A stretch of 12,381 nucleotides of DNA from an uncultured Collinsella sp. (GCA_905207425.1 CAJLLB010000055.1:1-12381); one strand, 5' to 3'. Positions 1-6,817 are shown, counted from the first letter of the stretch. Translations and numbers: made by a program. The notes: generated by a model not told the origin, from the letters alone.

Positions 1-116
1 CGCTGTTTGTTGCCGGCGAGCCTCATATGCCCACGCTCGAGTTCCCGGGCGATGGTGCGCAGCCGGTCAAGAAGATCTGCTTTAAGCTGCTTGCAGATGC
101 TTACTGGGAGGAGTAG
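1..116 (+). CDS. C-terminal end of a probable YhcH/YjgK/YiaL (EbgC-like) family protein, partial
   Basis: Only the last 37 codons are in the window; the reading frame begins at base 3 and ends at TAG 114-116. The visible peptide contains GEPHMP, then PVKKICFKL about 17 residues later, then a short acidic tail. This resembles the C-terminal beta-strands of the YhcH/EbgC family (DUF386), where a His-x-Pro segment is followed by a VKKVVxKV strand. Members are small cupin-fold proteins of about 150 residues, found in sialic acid, galactoside and amino-sugar loci and thought to act on sugar anomers. A gene whose N-terminus looks like the same family starts at 12277, so this may be a paralogue. The call rests on a short segment and recall of the family, so it is moderate. 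The gene is closed by the terminator at 179-226. Confidence 0.5.
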   Translation, partial: LFVAGEPHMPTLEFPGDGAQPVKKICFKLLADAYWEE

Positions 117-148
117 CGCGCTGCTCGGCTGAGCTGCTCGTCTGATGG

Positions 149-172
149 CGTGATTCCCCTAGGGAAATCACG
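149..172. repeat. Near-palindrome, first copy of an inverted pair with 189-212
   Basis: This 24-base segment centred on CCCTAGGG is almost self-complementary, with one mismatched pair. Its reverse complement recurs at 189-212 with a single difference, so the two copies can pair with each other over 24 bases or each fold on itself. The second copy lies inside the terminator hairpin at 179-226. It could be a duplicated terminator core or a protein-binding palindrome; the sequence does not decide which. Confidence 0.55.
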
Positions 173-178
173 CTACGA

Positions 179-226
179 CCCCGCCAAGCGTGTTTTCCCT
201 AGGGGAATCACGTTTGGCGGGGTTTT
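179..226 (+). terminator. Rho-independent terminator of the upstream gene
   Basis: A CCCCGCCAAGCGTG arm (179-192) pairs with CACGTTTGGCGGGG (209-222) with one G-U pair. The inner part can extend the stem through TTTTCCC/GGGGAA, and TTTTAT follows at 223. It ends the YhcH-like gene and insulates the bgaC transcription unit from upstream. Confidence 0.85.
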
Positions 227-602
227 ATGTTTATGAATAGGGGAACTGAAGCCGTGACGATGCTTGGGTTGGCGCACGCGCACTCAAATCGGCAACAACA
301 AAGTAGATAAGCATTTGAAGAAATGCGATTGAAGCATAATGTAACTAGTATGAAATAGTGGATAGCTGGTACATACCACCTTTCAAATATAGAATCGCTA
401 GAAATCTATAGTAAAAAAGTAATTTACCAGCGGGTTTATATTTTGTTCATTAAAGCCGTTCATCGTCATTTGGCTACCGTTTACGGACCACTTCAGATTC
501 TGACTACATAATTGCGTCAATGCGTCCATAATAGGCAAGGCGGTTTAGCTGAGGGTCGGGGAACCGGCATCCGCGTCGTAGAGCACGAAGATCGGGAGTA
601 GC
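227..602 (+). other. Non-coding leader and promoter region of the GH35-PTS block
   Basis: This 376-base gap has no credible ORF and is AT-richer than the flanking genes, notably at 296-460. It contains the operator-like palindrome at 367-378 and an inverted repeat TATAGA (388-393) / TCTATA (405-410). There are several -10-like hexamers: TATAGT at 407-412 is the best match but lacks a good -35 element. TTGAAG (315-320) with TAATGT (337-342), spacer 16, is an alternative that would place the palindrome just downstream of the start point. CCGTTTACGG (478-487) is a further small palindrome. The rest, 490-590, shows nothing I can name. Confidence 0.5.
367..378. promoter_or_regulatory. GntR/HutC-type operator-like palindrome (dre-like)
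   Basis: TGGTACATACCA is an inverted repeat TGGT/ACCA around a four-base centre. Its half-sites, their spacing and the flanking C on each side (CTGGT....ACCAC) match the dre pattern bound by NagR (YvoA) and DasR, GntR/HutC-family regulators of amino-sugar genes, as I recall it. It lies upstream of the GH35-PTS genes, and a regulator of this family is encoded at 6083-6817, which makes it the natural candidate. I saw no second site with the same four-base spacing upstream of the other genes. The match to dre is from memory; binding is inferred. Confidence 0.55.
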
Positions 603-2399
603 ATGCATTCGTTTAAGATCACCAATCAATTCCTACTCGATGATGAGCCGTTCACCATCTTGTCGGGGGCGATTCACTATATGCGTGTTCATCCGAGCGA
701 CTGGCACCACTCGCTCTATAACCTTAAGGCTCTTGGGTTTAATACGGTCGAAACGTATGTACCGTGGAATCTTCATGAGCCAAAGCCTGGCGTCTTCGAT
801 TTTTCTGGTTCAATTGATTTGGCGGCATTTCTTGATGAGGCGGCGTCACTCGGTCTGTATGCAATTGTTCGGCCTTCTCCGTTTATTTGCGCAGAATGGG
901 AATTTGGCGGCATGCCAGCATGGCTGCTGCGCCAACATGATATGAGACCGCGTAGCAGCGACCCCAAGTTTCTTGCTCACGTTGCGCATTACTACGACCA
1001 TCTCATGCCGATACTCGTCCCGCGTCAGATTGACAAGGGCGGAAACATCATCATGATGCAGGTTGAAAACGAGTATGGATCATATTGCGAGGATAAGGAC
1101 TATCTTCGTGCGATTCGTCGCCTTATGGTCGAGCGTGGGGTTTCCGTGCCCCTTTGTACTTCCGATGGCCCGTGGCGTGGGTGTCTTCGTGCCGGTACGC
1201 TCATTGACGATGATGTGTTGTGCACCGGCAACTTTGGTTCTCATGCAAAGGAGAACTTTGAGGCTCTTTCTGCTTTTCACAAGGAGCATGGAAAACAATG
1301 GCCTCTTATGTGCATGGAGTTGTGGGACGGCTGGTTCAATCGCTATGGGGAGAACGTCGTCAGACGCGATCCCGAAGATCTTGCCTCTTGCGTTCGCGAG
1401 GTGCTCGAGCTTGGTGGATCTTTAAACCTCTACATGTTTCATGGAGGCACCAACTTTGGATTTATGAACGGATGTTCTGCACGCCATACGCATGACCTGC
1501 ACCAGGTGACATCATATGACTACGATGCTCCATTGGACGAACAGGGCAACCCGACCGAGAAATACTTCGCAATTCAAAGGACAGTTCACGAGCTGTATCC
1601 CGATATCGCGCAAAGCAAGCCGTTAACAAAAAAGACGTTTTCCATGCCCGATATTTCGGTGAGTGAGCGCGTAAGTCTCTTTAATGTGCTCGATATTCTT
1701 TCGGAGCCGATTGAAGCCCAATATCCTATGCCCATGGAAGAGATGGGTCAGTCGTATGGATATACGTTATATACCACGACTGTCGAGCGTGACCGTGCAG
1801 ATGAAGAACGTATTCGGGTTATTGACGCCCGCGACCGTGCACAGGTGTTTGTGAACGGTGACAAAGTGGCGACGCAGTATCAGGAGCACATCGGGGAAGA
1901 TATTCACTGCGTTCTTCCCTGTGAACAAAACCGCCTGGATGTTCTGACCGAGGATATGGGTCGCGTCAATTATGGTCACAAGTTGCTCGCCGATACGCAG
2001 CATAAGGGCATTAGGACAGGAGTTTGCGTTGATCTTCACTTTGTTACCGGTTGGGAGATGCGTTGTCTGCCACTCGATAACATCGATAATCTTGATTATT
2101 CCGCCGGCTGGGTAGAGGGGCAACCTTCCTTTTATCGCGCAAAGTTTGATATATCTGAGCCGGCTGATACCTTTATCGACACTACGGGTTTTGGAAAGGG
2201 TGTGGCATTCGTAAACGGAACGAATGTCGGACGTTTTTGGGATAAGGGTCCCATCATGACGCTCTATGTTCCGCACGGTTTATTACACCCTGGTACCAAT
2301 GAACTCGTTATGTTCGAAACAGAGGGCGTGTATGATGCGAAAATCTCCCTTCGCTCTGAGCCCGTTATCCGTACACTTGAACAAGAAGGAGTTGAGTAG
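603..2399 (+). CDS. bgaC: Beta-galactosidase, glycoside hydrolase family 35 (BgaC-like)
   Basis: Cytoplasmic retaining exo-beta-galactosidase of 598 residues, expected to release galactose from beta-1,3-linked Gal-GlcNAc or Gal-GalNAc, possibly as the phosphorylated disaccharide delivered by the PTS. The TIM barrel occupies roughly residues 1-330 and jelly-roll domains follow. ENEYGS at 155-160 places the acid/base at Glu157; CMELWDGWFN at 237-246 places the nucleophile at Glu239. Length and nearly every block match pneumococcal BgaC as I remember it, including its aromatic residues tied to beta-1,3 specificity (here W241, W244 and about Y457). There is no signal peptide. GGGAG sits at 594-598, close to the ATG; the N-terminus aligns with BgaC, so this start was kept. 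The next gene (IIB) starts two bases after the stop, implying coupling. Codon use is less GC-biased than in IIC or AgaS. Family certain; exact substrate inferred. Confidence 0.93.
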   Translation: MHSFKITNQFLLDDEPFTILSGAIHYMRVHPSDWHHSLYNLKALGFNTVETYVPWNLHEPKPGVFDFSGSIDLAAFLDEAASLGLYAIVRPSPFICAEWEFGGMPAWLLRQHDMRPRSSDPKFLAHVAHYYDHLMPILVPRQIDKGGNIIMMQVENEYGSYCEDKDYLRAIRRLMVERGVSVPLCTSDGPWRGCLRAGTLIDDDVLCTGNFGSHAKENFEALSAFHKEHGKQWPLMCMELWDGWFNRYGENVVRRDPEDLASCVREVLELGGSLNLYMFHGGTNFGFMNGCSARHTHDLHQVTSYDYDAPLDEQGNPTEKYFAIQRTVHELYPDIAQSKPLTKKTFSMPDISVSERVSLFNVLDILSEPIEAQYPMPMEEMGQSYGYTLYTTTVERDRADEERIRVIDARDRAQVFVNGDKVATQYQEHIGEDIHCVLPCEQNRLDVLTEDMGRVNYGHKLLADTQHKGIRTGVCVDLHFVTGWEMRCLPLDNIDNLDYSAGWVEGQPSFYRAKFDISEPADTFIDTTGFGKGVAFVNGTNVGRFWDKGPIMTLYVPHGLLHPGTNELVMFETEGVYDAKISLRSEPVIRTLEQEGVE

Positions 2400-2401
2400 A
2401 A

Positions 2402-2866
2402 ATGATTGTAGGCGCACGAATCGACTTTCGCTTGATTCACGGACAGGTGGCAAACCTCTGGTCTAACGCCCGTCAGGTAAGCCGCTTCATGGTAGTTGAC
2501 GACGAGGTATCGCAAGATGCTACCCAAAAGCAGGTTCTTCGCATGGCTTGCCCGGCAACTGTGAAGTTGTCCGTGCTTCCTGTCGACAAGGCCGCTGCCA
2601 ACATCACTGCTGGCAAATATGATGCGCAACGTCTCTTCATTGTTGCGAAAAAGCCTGAGGTCTACGTTCGACTTTTGGAACAAGGTGTTAAGCTTGAGCA
2701 GCTCATCGTCGGTAATATGACGACAATGGAGCCGGTCAAGAAGCTGAATCGCAACATTAGTTGCGACCAGGGGGACCTTGACGCATTTGCCAAACTCAAG
2801 GCCGATAATCTTCCTATTGTCATTCAGCTGACGCCGCAGGATAACCCAGAGGCTCTCACGCTCTAG
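2402..2866 (+). CDS. PTS system mannose/fructose/sorbose family, EIIB component
   Basis: Cytoplasmic phosphocarrier of 154 residues that passes phosphate from EIIA to the sugar during transport through IIC/IID. The N-terminal RIDFRLIHGQV block is the family hallmark, with the phosphorylated histidine at His13. NMTTMEPVKKLNRNI (about 114-128) and QLTPQDNPEAL near the end are also typical, and the length is standard. AAGGAG at 2386-2391 lies within the end of the GH35 gene, with the stop and start two bases apart, so translation is probably coupled. In pneumococcal bgaC and L. casei gnb loci the same IIB type stands beside GH35. Specificity cannot be read from this sequence alone; an amino-sugar or its galactoside is inferred from context. 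Confidence 0.93.
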   Translation: MIVGARIDFRLIHGQVANLWSNARQVSRFMVVDDEVSQDATQKQVLRMACPATVKLSVLPVDKAAANITAGKYDAQRLFIVAKKPEVYVRLLEQGVKLEQLIVGNMTTMEPVKKLNRNISCDQGDLDAFAKLKADNLPIVIQLTPQDNPEALTL

Positions 2867-2882
2867 TCGAATTAACGCTAGG

Positions 2883-2902
2883 CCGTGAAGGGGGATGCAC
2901 GG
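2883..2902 (+). other. Small hairpin in the IIB-IIC gap
   Basis: CCGTG and CACGG enclose ten purine-rich bases, with TTTATAT following. The stem is only five pairs, so it is a poor terminator. It may be a processing or stability element between IIB and IIC, or chance. The remainder of the 93-base gap has no clear signal besides the IIC ribosome-binding site. Confidence 0.25.
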
Positions 2903-2959
2903 TTTATATAAGCGTATTGGTATTGTAGAAACTGTTACACCTTAAATAAGGAGTTTACC

Positions 2960-3844
2960 ATGATTGCTTGGTGGCAGATTCTTCTGTTAACCCTGTATGC
3001 GGGTTATCAGATTATGGATGAGCTGAACTGGTACACCTGTGCCGGCTCAGCCGTCTTCTCCGGTATGATTACCGGTTTGATTATGGGCGACCTGCAGACT
3101 GGCCTGTTTATCGGCGGCAGCATGCAGCTCACCGTCCTGGGCGTTGGTACCTTTGGCGGCGCCTCTCGTATCGATGCCAACTCCGGCACTCTGGTCGCCA
3201 CTGCCTTTGCCGTGGGTGCGGGCATGAATCCCGAGACGGCTCTTGCCGCCATCGGCGTACCTGTCGCTGCCATTCTCGTTTACACCGATATCGCCGGCCG
3301 TTTCGCCAACACGTTCTTCGGTCACATGTGCGATGCCGATATCGAGAAGATGAACTGGGGCGCCTACAACGTACACTACTTGCTCGGTGCCGTTTCCTGG
3401 ATGTTGTCCCGCATGATTCCGGTCTTCCTGGCTCTCGCATTTGGCCAGGGCGTGGTCGAGGGCATCACCACCGCCCTCAACGGCGACTGGAAGTGGCTGG
3501 GTGACGGTCTGTCTGTTGCTGGCGGTGCCTTGCCCGCCGTTGGCTTCGCCATTCTGCTCCGTTACCTGCCGGTCAAAAAGCACGTCGCCTACCTGCTGCT
3601 CGGCTTTGTAGTCGCCGCCCTGTTTGGTACGGCCTTCACGAGCATCATGAACCTCAACGCCAACATCGTCGCTGTGAACGGTGCGCTTGGTAAGGGCGCC
3701 GTGGATATGGTCGGTATGTTCAATAACATGTCGATGCTGGCGATCGCTATTATTGGCTTTGCTCTGTCTTTGCTGTACTACAAGAACAACCAGCGTCCCG
3801 TCGCTGCTGCTGGCGCTGCGGAGGGAGACGACGATGAGCTCTAA
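2960..3844 (+). CDS. PTS system mannose/fructose/sorbose family, EIIC component
   Basis: Integral membrane channel subunit of 294 residues that works with IID to move the sugar. The protein is hydrophobic throughout, with several membrane segments (for example about 3-20, 28-43, 80-110, 195-225 and 255-277). The conserved block GDLQTGLFIGGSMQLTVLG begins at about residue 43 and is followed by GGASRID. The C-terminus is Ala/Gly-rich and ends in a cytosolic acidic EGDDDEL tail. AAGGAG at 2948-2953 with a six-base spacer fixes the start. The last codons overlap the IID gene by 11 bases and carry its ribosome-binding site. Codon use is strongly biased to C- and G-ending codons, unlike the preceding GH35 and IIB genes. 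Confidence 0.93.
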   Translation: MIAWWQILLLTLYAGYQIMDELNWYTCAGSAVFSGMITGLIMGDLQTGLFIGGSMQLTVLGVGTFGGASRIDANSGTLVATAFAVGAGMNPETALAAIGVPVAAILVYTDIAGRFANTFFGHMCDADIEKMNWGAYNVHYLLGAVSWMLSRMIPVFLALAFGQGVVEGITTALNGDWKWLGDGLSVAGGALPAVGFAILLRYLPVKKHVAYLLLGFVVAALFGTAFTSIMNLNANIVAVNGALGKGAVDMVGMFNNMSMLAIAIIGFALSLLYYKNNQRPVAAAGAAEGDDDEL

Positions 3845-4673
3845 TGAGAAACTCGCCAATGGCACCACTGGCTACAAGATTACCAAGGACGACCTTGCGC
3901 AGATCAACCGTCGTAACCTGTTTGGTTTCCAGGATGGTTGGAACTACGAGCGCATGCAACACTCTGGTTATCTCTGGATTATCCTGCCCACACTGCGTAA
4001 GCTGTACGGCGACGGCACGCCGGAGCTAAAGGAAGCCTGCCGCGCCCAGTGCGCACCGTTCTTCAACACCTCAAACTTCCTCAACACGATCATCACCGGT
4101 ATCGATTTGGCGATCGAGGAAGAGGAGGGCATTGAGGGCCTCGAGGCTGTTGCCGGTCTCAAGACTGGTCTCATGGGACCGCTGGCTTCCATCGGCGATT
4201 CCATCTTCGGTTCGCTGCTCCCGACCATTTTCGGCGCTCTGGCTGCCAATATGGCCATGAACGGCAACCCCTTGGGTATCTTCATCTGGGTCGTCGTGAA
4301 CATCCTTGTTGACTGGTTCCGCTGCAAGCAGACCCACATGGCCTATGAGCAGGGTATGAAGCTCGTCACCACCATGAGCGATCGCCTGAATGCGTTGACC
4401 GACGCGGCCTCCGTAATGGGTGTCTTTATGGTCGGTGCTCTGGTCGCAACCAATGTCGGTATCGTTATTGCGGCGAAGCCTGTTATCGGCGGCGTTACCG
4501 TTGACTTGCAGAACATCTGCAATATGATTTGCCCCAAGCTGGTTCCTGCCGCACTCGTCGGCTTCGTATACTGGCTCCTCGGTAAGAAGGGCATGACCTC
4601 GACGAAGGCCATCTTTATCGTCTTGGTTCTGTCCATTGCCTTGGGTGCATTCGGTATCATTTGCAAGGGCTAA
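3834..4673 (+). CDS. PTS system mannose/fructose/sorbose family, EIID component
   Basis: Membrane partner of IIC, 279 residues from this ATG. The open frame runs on upstream to 3681, but that part is a shadow of the IIC gene. GGAGGG at 3820-3825 precedes ATG 3834, and the protein from there aligns with normal IID proteins. Hallmarks are NLFGFQDGWNYERMQHSGY (28-46), PTLRKLYG (52-59), the Glu-rich segment 94-102, GLMGPLASIGDSI (112-124) and two or three C-terminal membrane segments (about 193-215, 235-250, 258-277). The start overlaps the IIC stop by 11 bases, as expected for two subunits made in equal amounts. A terminator follows 42 bases after the stop, so the GH35-IIB-IIC-IID block can end here and exclude IIA. 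Confidence 0.93.
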   Translation: MSSNEKLANGTTGYKITKDDLAQINRRNLFGFQDGWNYERMQHSGYLWIILPTLRKLYGDGTPELKEACRAQCAPFFNTSNFLNTIITGIDLAIEEEEGIEGLEAVAGLKTGLMGPLASIGDSIFGSLLPTIFGALAANMAMNGNPLGIFIWVVVNILVDWFRCKQTHMAYEQGMKLVTTMSDRLNALTDAASVMGVFMVGALVATNVGIVIAAKPVIGGVTVDLQNICNMICPKLVPAALVGFVYWLLGKKGMTSTKAIFIVLVLSIALGAFGIICKG

Positions 4674-4715
4674 GTACCCCATATTGTCGCGACATTTGAT
4701 CCTCAATTAAGATGT

Positions 4716-4776
4716 GGCGCACACCTCCAAGGCGACTTTATCGCCATATCCCCTGGAGTGTGCGCCTCTTTTGTTT
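4716..4776 (+). terminator. Rho-independent terminator after PTS IID
   Basis: A long imperfect hairpin: GGCGCACAC-CTCCAAGG (from 4716) pairs with CCTGGAGTGTGCGCC (4752-4766) with small bulges. A nested AGGCGA/TCGCC stem sits at the tip, and a T-rich tract (TCTTTTGTTTT) follows. It separates IIBCD from the TPR-like gene and IIA. Confidence 0.8.
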
Positions 4777-4861
4777 TGTCGGACACCGCTTTTCATAGGC
4801 GGTTATGCAGTCATCGTGTTCGATTAATTCATTAAGGCTGCCTTGAAGGGAATATAGTGCA

Positions 4862-5485
4862 ATGCCATTTTGGATTGTCCTGTTCATTTGTGTTGTCGTG
4901 GCTTATTTCGCTGTGACCGAAGGAGCGAAAAAATACTTCGATATGAAATTGCAGGTATTGTTTAACTTGGGCTTATACCAAGATTGCATAGACCTGCTCG
5001 ATCGCAAACTAGCGCGTATAGTAATGTCTACGTATAAGCAGTATTACCTTCGTTTCACTATCTACGAAGCTGCTGATATGGACGCATATGCAGATCGAAT
5101 GCTTGACCACTTGCTGGAGATGTCGTGCAGCGATAAGCAACGTCGACAGCTTGCGGTTCGCGCCTTTAATTTCTATATCAAGACGGGTGACCGGAAGCGG
5201 GCGGCGTCCATGTTGGAAGAGATGCGCCCCATCGTGTCGAAGGGCATTTTGGCGGACAGTCAATTAACCTACGACATAGTCTTTTGCCGTCGGCATGATA
5301 AGATCGATGAGATGGAAGCTATGCTGGATACGAATGACCTTGGGTTACGCGGAAAGCTCTATCTGCTGCTTTCATATCAATATGAGAGCAGCGGGAACAA
5401 GGGCGAAGCACGTAGATATCGCAACCTTGAAAAGCAGCTTAGAGACACTCACAGACCTCCCACGATAAAACAAAATACTCACTAA
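4862..5485 (+). CDS. Unrecognised membrane-anchored TPR-like helical protein
   Basis: I do not recognise this 207-residue protein as a named family. Residues 3-18 are one hydrophobic segment with no cleavage site, suggesting an N-terminal anchor with the rest in the cytoplasm. The remainder is helical, with repeat-like pairs resembling tetratricopeptide repeats: 28-53 (VLFNLGLYQDCIDLLDRKL), 97-122 (AVRAFNFYIKTGDRKRAASML) and 165-192 (LYLLLSYQYESSGNKGEARRY), with weaker helices between. The tail is basic and polar. GAAGGGA at 4845-4851 is the likely ribosome-binding site. It lies between a terminator and the IIA gene, 81 bases upstream of IIA and in the same orientation, so it may share IIA's transcript. 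Its position suggests a scaffold or regulatory partner for the PTS, but nothing in the sequence proves that. Codon use resembles the IIA and GntR genes rather than IIC/IID. Confidence 0.75.
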   Translation: MPFWIVLFICVVVAYFAVTEGAKKYFDMKLQVLFNLGLYQDCIDLLDRKLARIVMSTYKQYYLRFTIYEAADMDAYADRMLDHLLEMSCSDKQRRQLAVRAFNFYIKTGDRKRAASMLEEMRPIVSKGILADSQLTYDIVFCRRHDKIDEMEAMLDTNDLGLRGKLYLLLSYQYESSGNKGEARRYRNLEKQLRDTHRPPTIKQNTH

Positions 5486-5507
5486 ACTTTAATGATGCAG
5501 TGGTCGT

Positions 5508-5529
5508 AAGAGCCCTTTTGAGGGGTTCT
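5508..5529 (+). other. Hairpin between the TPR-like gene and IIA
   Basis: AGAGCCC and GGGGTTCT-type arms pair, with G-U pairs, around a short T-rich loop. No T-run follows, so it is not a convincing terminator. It may act as an attenuator or RNA stability element between the two genes. Confidence 0.3.
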
Positions 5530-5566
5530 ATGGCTAGAGAAAGCGAACGGTAGAAAGGTAGATAGA

Positions 5567-5995
5567 ATGATTGGATTTGTACTAACTGGTCACGGTCAGT
5601 TTGCACCTGGTTTGAAAAGCGCTGTGGATATGGTCGCCGGCGAACAGCCTAATTTTGAGGTAGTTCCTTTTGCGGGCTCGGAGGCGGTTACTTTTGGTGA
5701 TGATTTGCGAACCTGCATTGCCAAGATGCGTCAAGCTTGTGATGGCGTATTGGTGTTTGTTGATTTGCTTGGCGGTACTCCGTTCAATCAAGCTATCCCA
5801 ATGACGACTGAGCTCGATAACGTGACCGTTGTCACCGGAACAAATCTACCTATGTTGGTGGAGCTCGTTATGACGCGTGCGTTTGGAGACCCAACGCTTG
5901 ATGAACTTGCCGAACGCGCACGGGTCGTTGGTCGTGAGGGAGTCGATCTCAAGAAACTCGAGAGTGCTGACATTGATGAAGACGATGAGATGTAG
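5567..5995 (+). CDS. PTS system mannose family, EIIA component
   Basis: Cytoplasmic phosphocarrier of 142 residues that takes phosphate from HPr at His9 in the motif LTGHGQFA and gives it to IIB. The Rossmann-like core shows FVDLLGGTPFNQA at 64-76, where Asp66 is the conserved partner of the active histidine, and VTGTNLPMLVE at about 89-99. It is a single-domain IIA with a short acidic tail (ESADIDEDDEM). A GAAAGG-type ribosome-binding site lies at about 5553-5558. It completes the IIB-IIC-IID set, but it is separated from them by a terminator and the TPR-like gene, so its supply may be controlled apart from the membrane subunits. The following GntR gene begins 87 bases downstream. Confidence 0.93.
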   Translation: MIGFVLTGHGQFAPGLKSAVDMVAGEQPNFEVVPFAGSEAVTFGDDLRTCIAKMRQACDGVLVFVDLLGGTPFNQAIPMTTELDNVTVVTGTNLPMLVELVMTRAFGDPTLDELAERARVVGREGVDLKKLESADIDEDDEM

Positions 5996-6007
5996 TGTCG
6001 CTATTAG

Positions 6008-6019
6008 CCCATTTATGGG
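6008..6019. promoter_or_regulatory. Small palindrome upstream of the GntR gene
   Basis: CCCATTTATGGG is an inverted repeat with a two-base centre, 64 bases ahead of the GntR start. A hairpin with this loop is unlikely in RNA, so a DNA-binding role (for example autoregulation) is possible. It does not match the palindrome at 367-378 and may be chance. Confidence 0.2.
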
Positions 6020-6082
6020 ACATGTTGGTGCGTTACCTGAAGGCTGAAGTATTGGTCAATTGCTCATTACGTGGAGAATATC

Positions 6083-6817
6083 ATGACGTGCACGAGGCAC
6101 AGACAACCGCTATATGACCAGCTCGTAGATATTCTGATTGAAAAAATTGATCATGAATATCAGCCAGGTGATTTGATTCCGTCCGAACGTGAGCTTGCCG
6201 AACGTTTCGGGCTTTCGCGGTCGACTGTCCGGCTTGCAATTCAGGAACTTGAGTATCTTGGTCGGATTGTGCGAAAACAAGGTCGCGGTACGTTTGTTGC
6301 CGATCGACTAACTCAAGCAACAAATCTTACCCAATCGTACAGTTTTACTGAACAGATGAAAGCGATGGGCCGGCTGCCAGAAACAACCATCTTAGAGTTC
6401 TGTGAAATGGAAGCAGATAAAACGCTCTCGATGCAAATGGGGATTCATTTGGGTGAAAAGGTATTAAAACTCAAACGTTTACGAATGGCAGATGGTATAC
6501 CTATGATGGTTGAGCGTAGCTATCTTCCAGCAAGGCTCTTTATTTCACTCAAGCGTCCTCTACTCGAACAAAAGCCCCTTTACGATGTTATTGAGCAGGA
6601 TTATCAGCAGAAAATTCGAGTGGCGGATGAGGAGTTCTCTGCGGGTATAGCACGTCCATGTGACGCTCGGCTTCTAGGTATTGGTGAGGGTGCGCCAGTT
6701 CTGGACATAGTCCGAACTACTCACAACACCCAAAATGATGTTGTCGAGTTCACGCTTTCGGTGGCTCGTGCCGACAAGTTCAAGTACAGAATCTCTCACT
6801 ATCGAGATACTTTGTGA
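6083..6817 (+). CDS. GntR family (HutC/UTRA subfamily) transcriptional regulator
   Basis: Dimeric DNA-binding repressor of 244 residues, probably sensing a phosphorylated amino sugar. The winged helix-turn-helix spans about 8-74, with PSERELAERFGLSRSTVRLAI (from 33) as recognition region and the wing at RKQGRGTFVA (64-73). The UTRA ligand domain follows at about 95-240; the segments KLKRLRMADGIPMMVERSYLP and the C-terminal VVEFTLSVARADKFKY are typical. An in-frame GTG at 6071 would add four residues, but GGAG at 6073-6076 is correctly placed for ATG 6083, so that start is preferred. The family includes NagR (YvoA), DasR and the regulators of bgaC/gnb-type loci. The most likely target is the palindrome at 367-378. 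Ligand and sign of regulation are inferred. Confidence 0.9.
   Translation: MTCTRHRQPLYDQLVDILIEKIDHEYQPGDLIPSERELAERFGLSRSTVRLAIQELEYLGRIVRKQGRGTFVADRLTQATNLTQSYSFTEQMKAMGRLPETTILEFCEMEADKTLSMQMGIHLGEKVLKLKRLRMADGIPMMVERSYLPARLFISLKRPLLEQKPLYDVIEQDYQQKIRVADEEFSAGIARPCDARLLGIGEGAPVLDIVRTTHNTQNDVVEFTLSVARADKFKYRISHYRDTL

Noticed and set aside
227..602. Riboswitch or small RNA in the GH35 leader
   Set aside because: No known riboswitch core or conserved stem set was recognised; only short inverted repeats are visible.
3681..3833. Upstream extension of the IID reading frame to an ATG at 3681
   Set aside because: The extra 51 residues are an out-of-frame reading of the IIC gene. GGAGGG at 3820-3825 and the family N-terminus point to ATG 3834.
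3047..3868. 273-codon open frame on the - strand over IIC, and similar long antisense frames over AgaS (6923-8080), NagA (8407-9318) and the kinase (11132-12097)
   Set aside because: They lie opposite recognised, strongly codon-biased genes, their proteins are low-complexity with no known motif, and long antisense frames are expected from this codon bias.
6008..6019. CCCATTTATGGG as a terminator of the IIA gene
   Set aside because: The loop would be two bases and no T-run follows.
6030..6043. GGTGCGTTACC upstream of the GntR gene as a second operator
   Set aside because: The half-sites are five bases apart rather than four and the flanking bases do not match the palindrome at 367-378.
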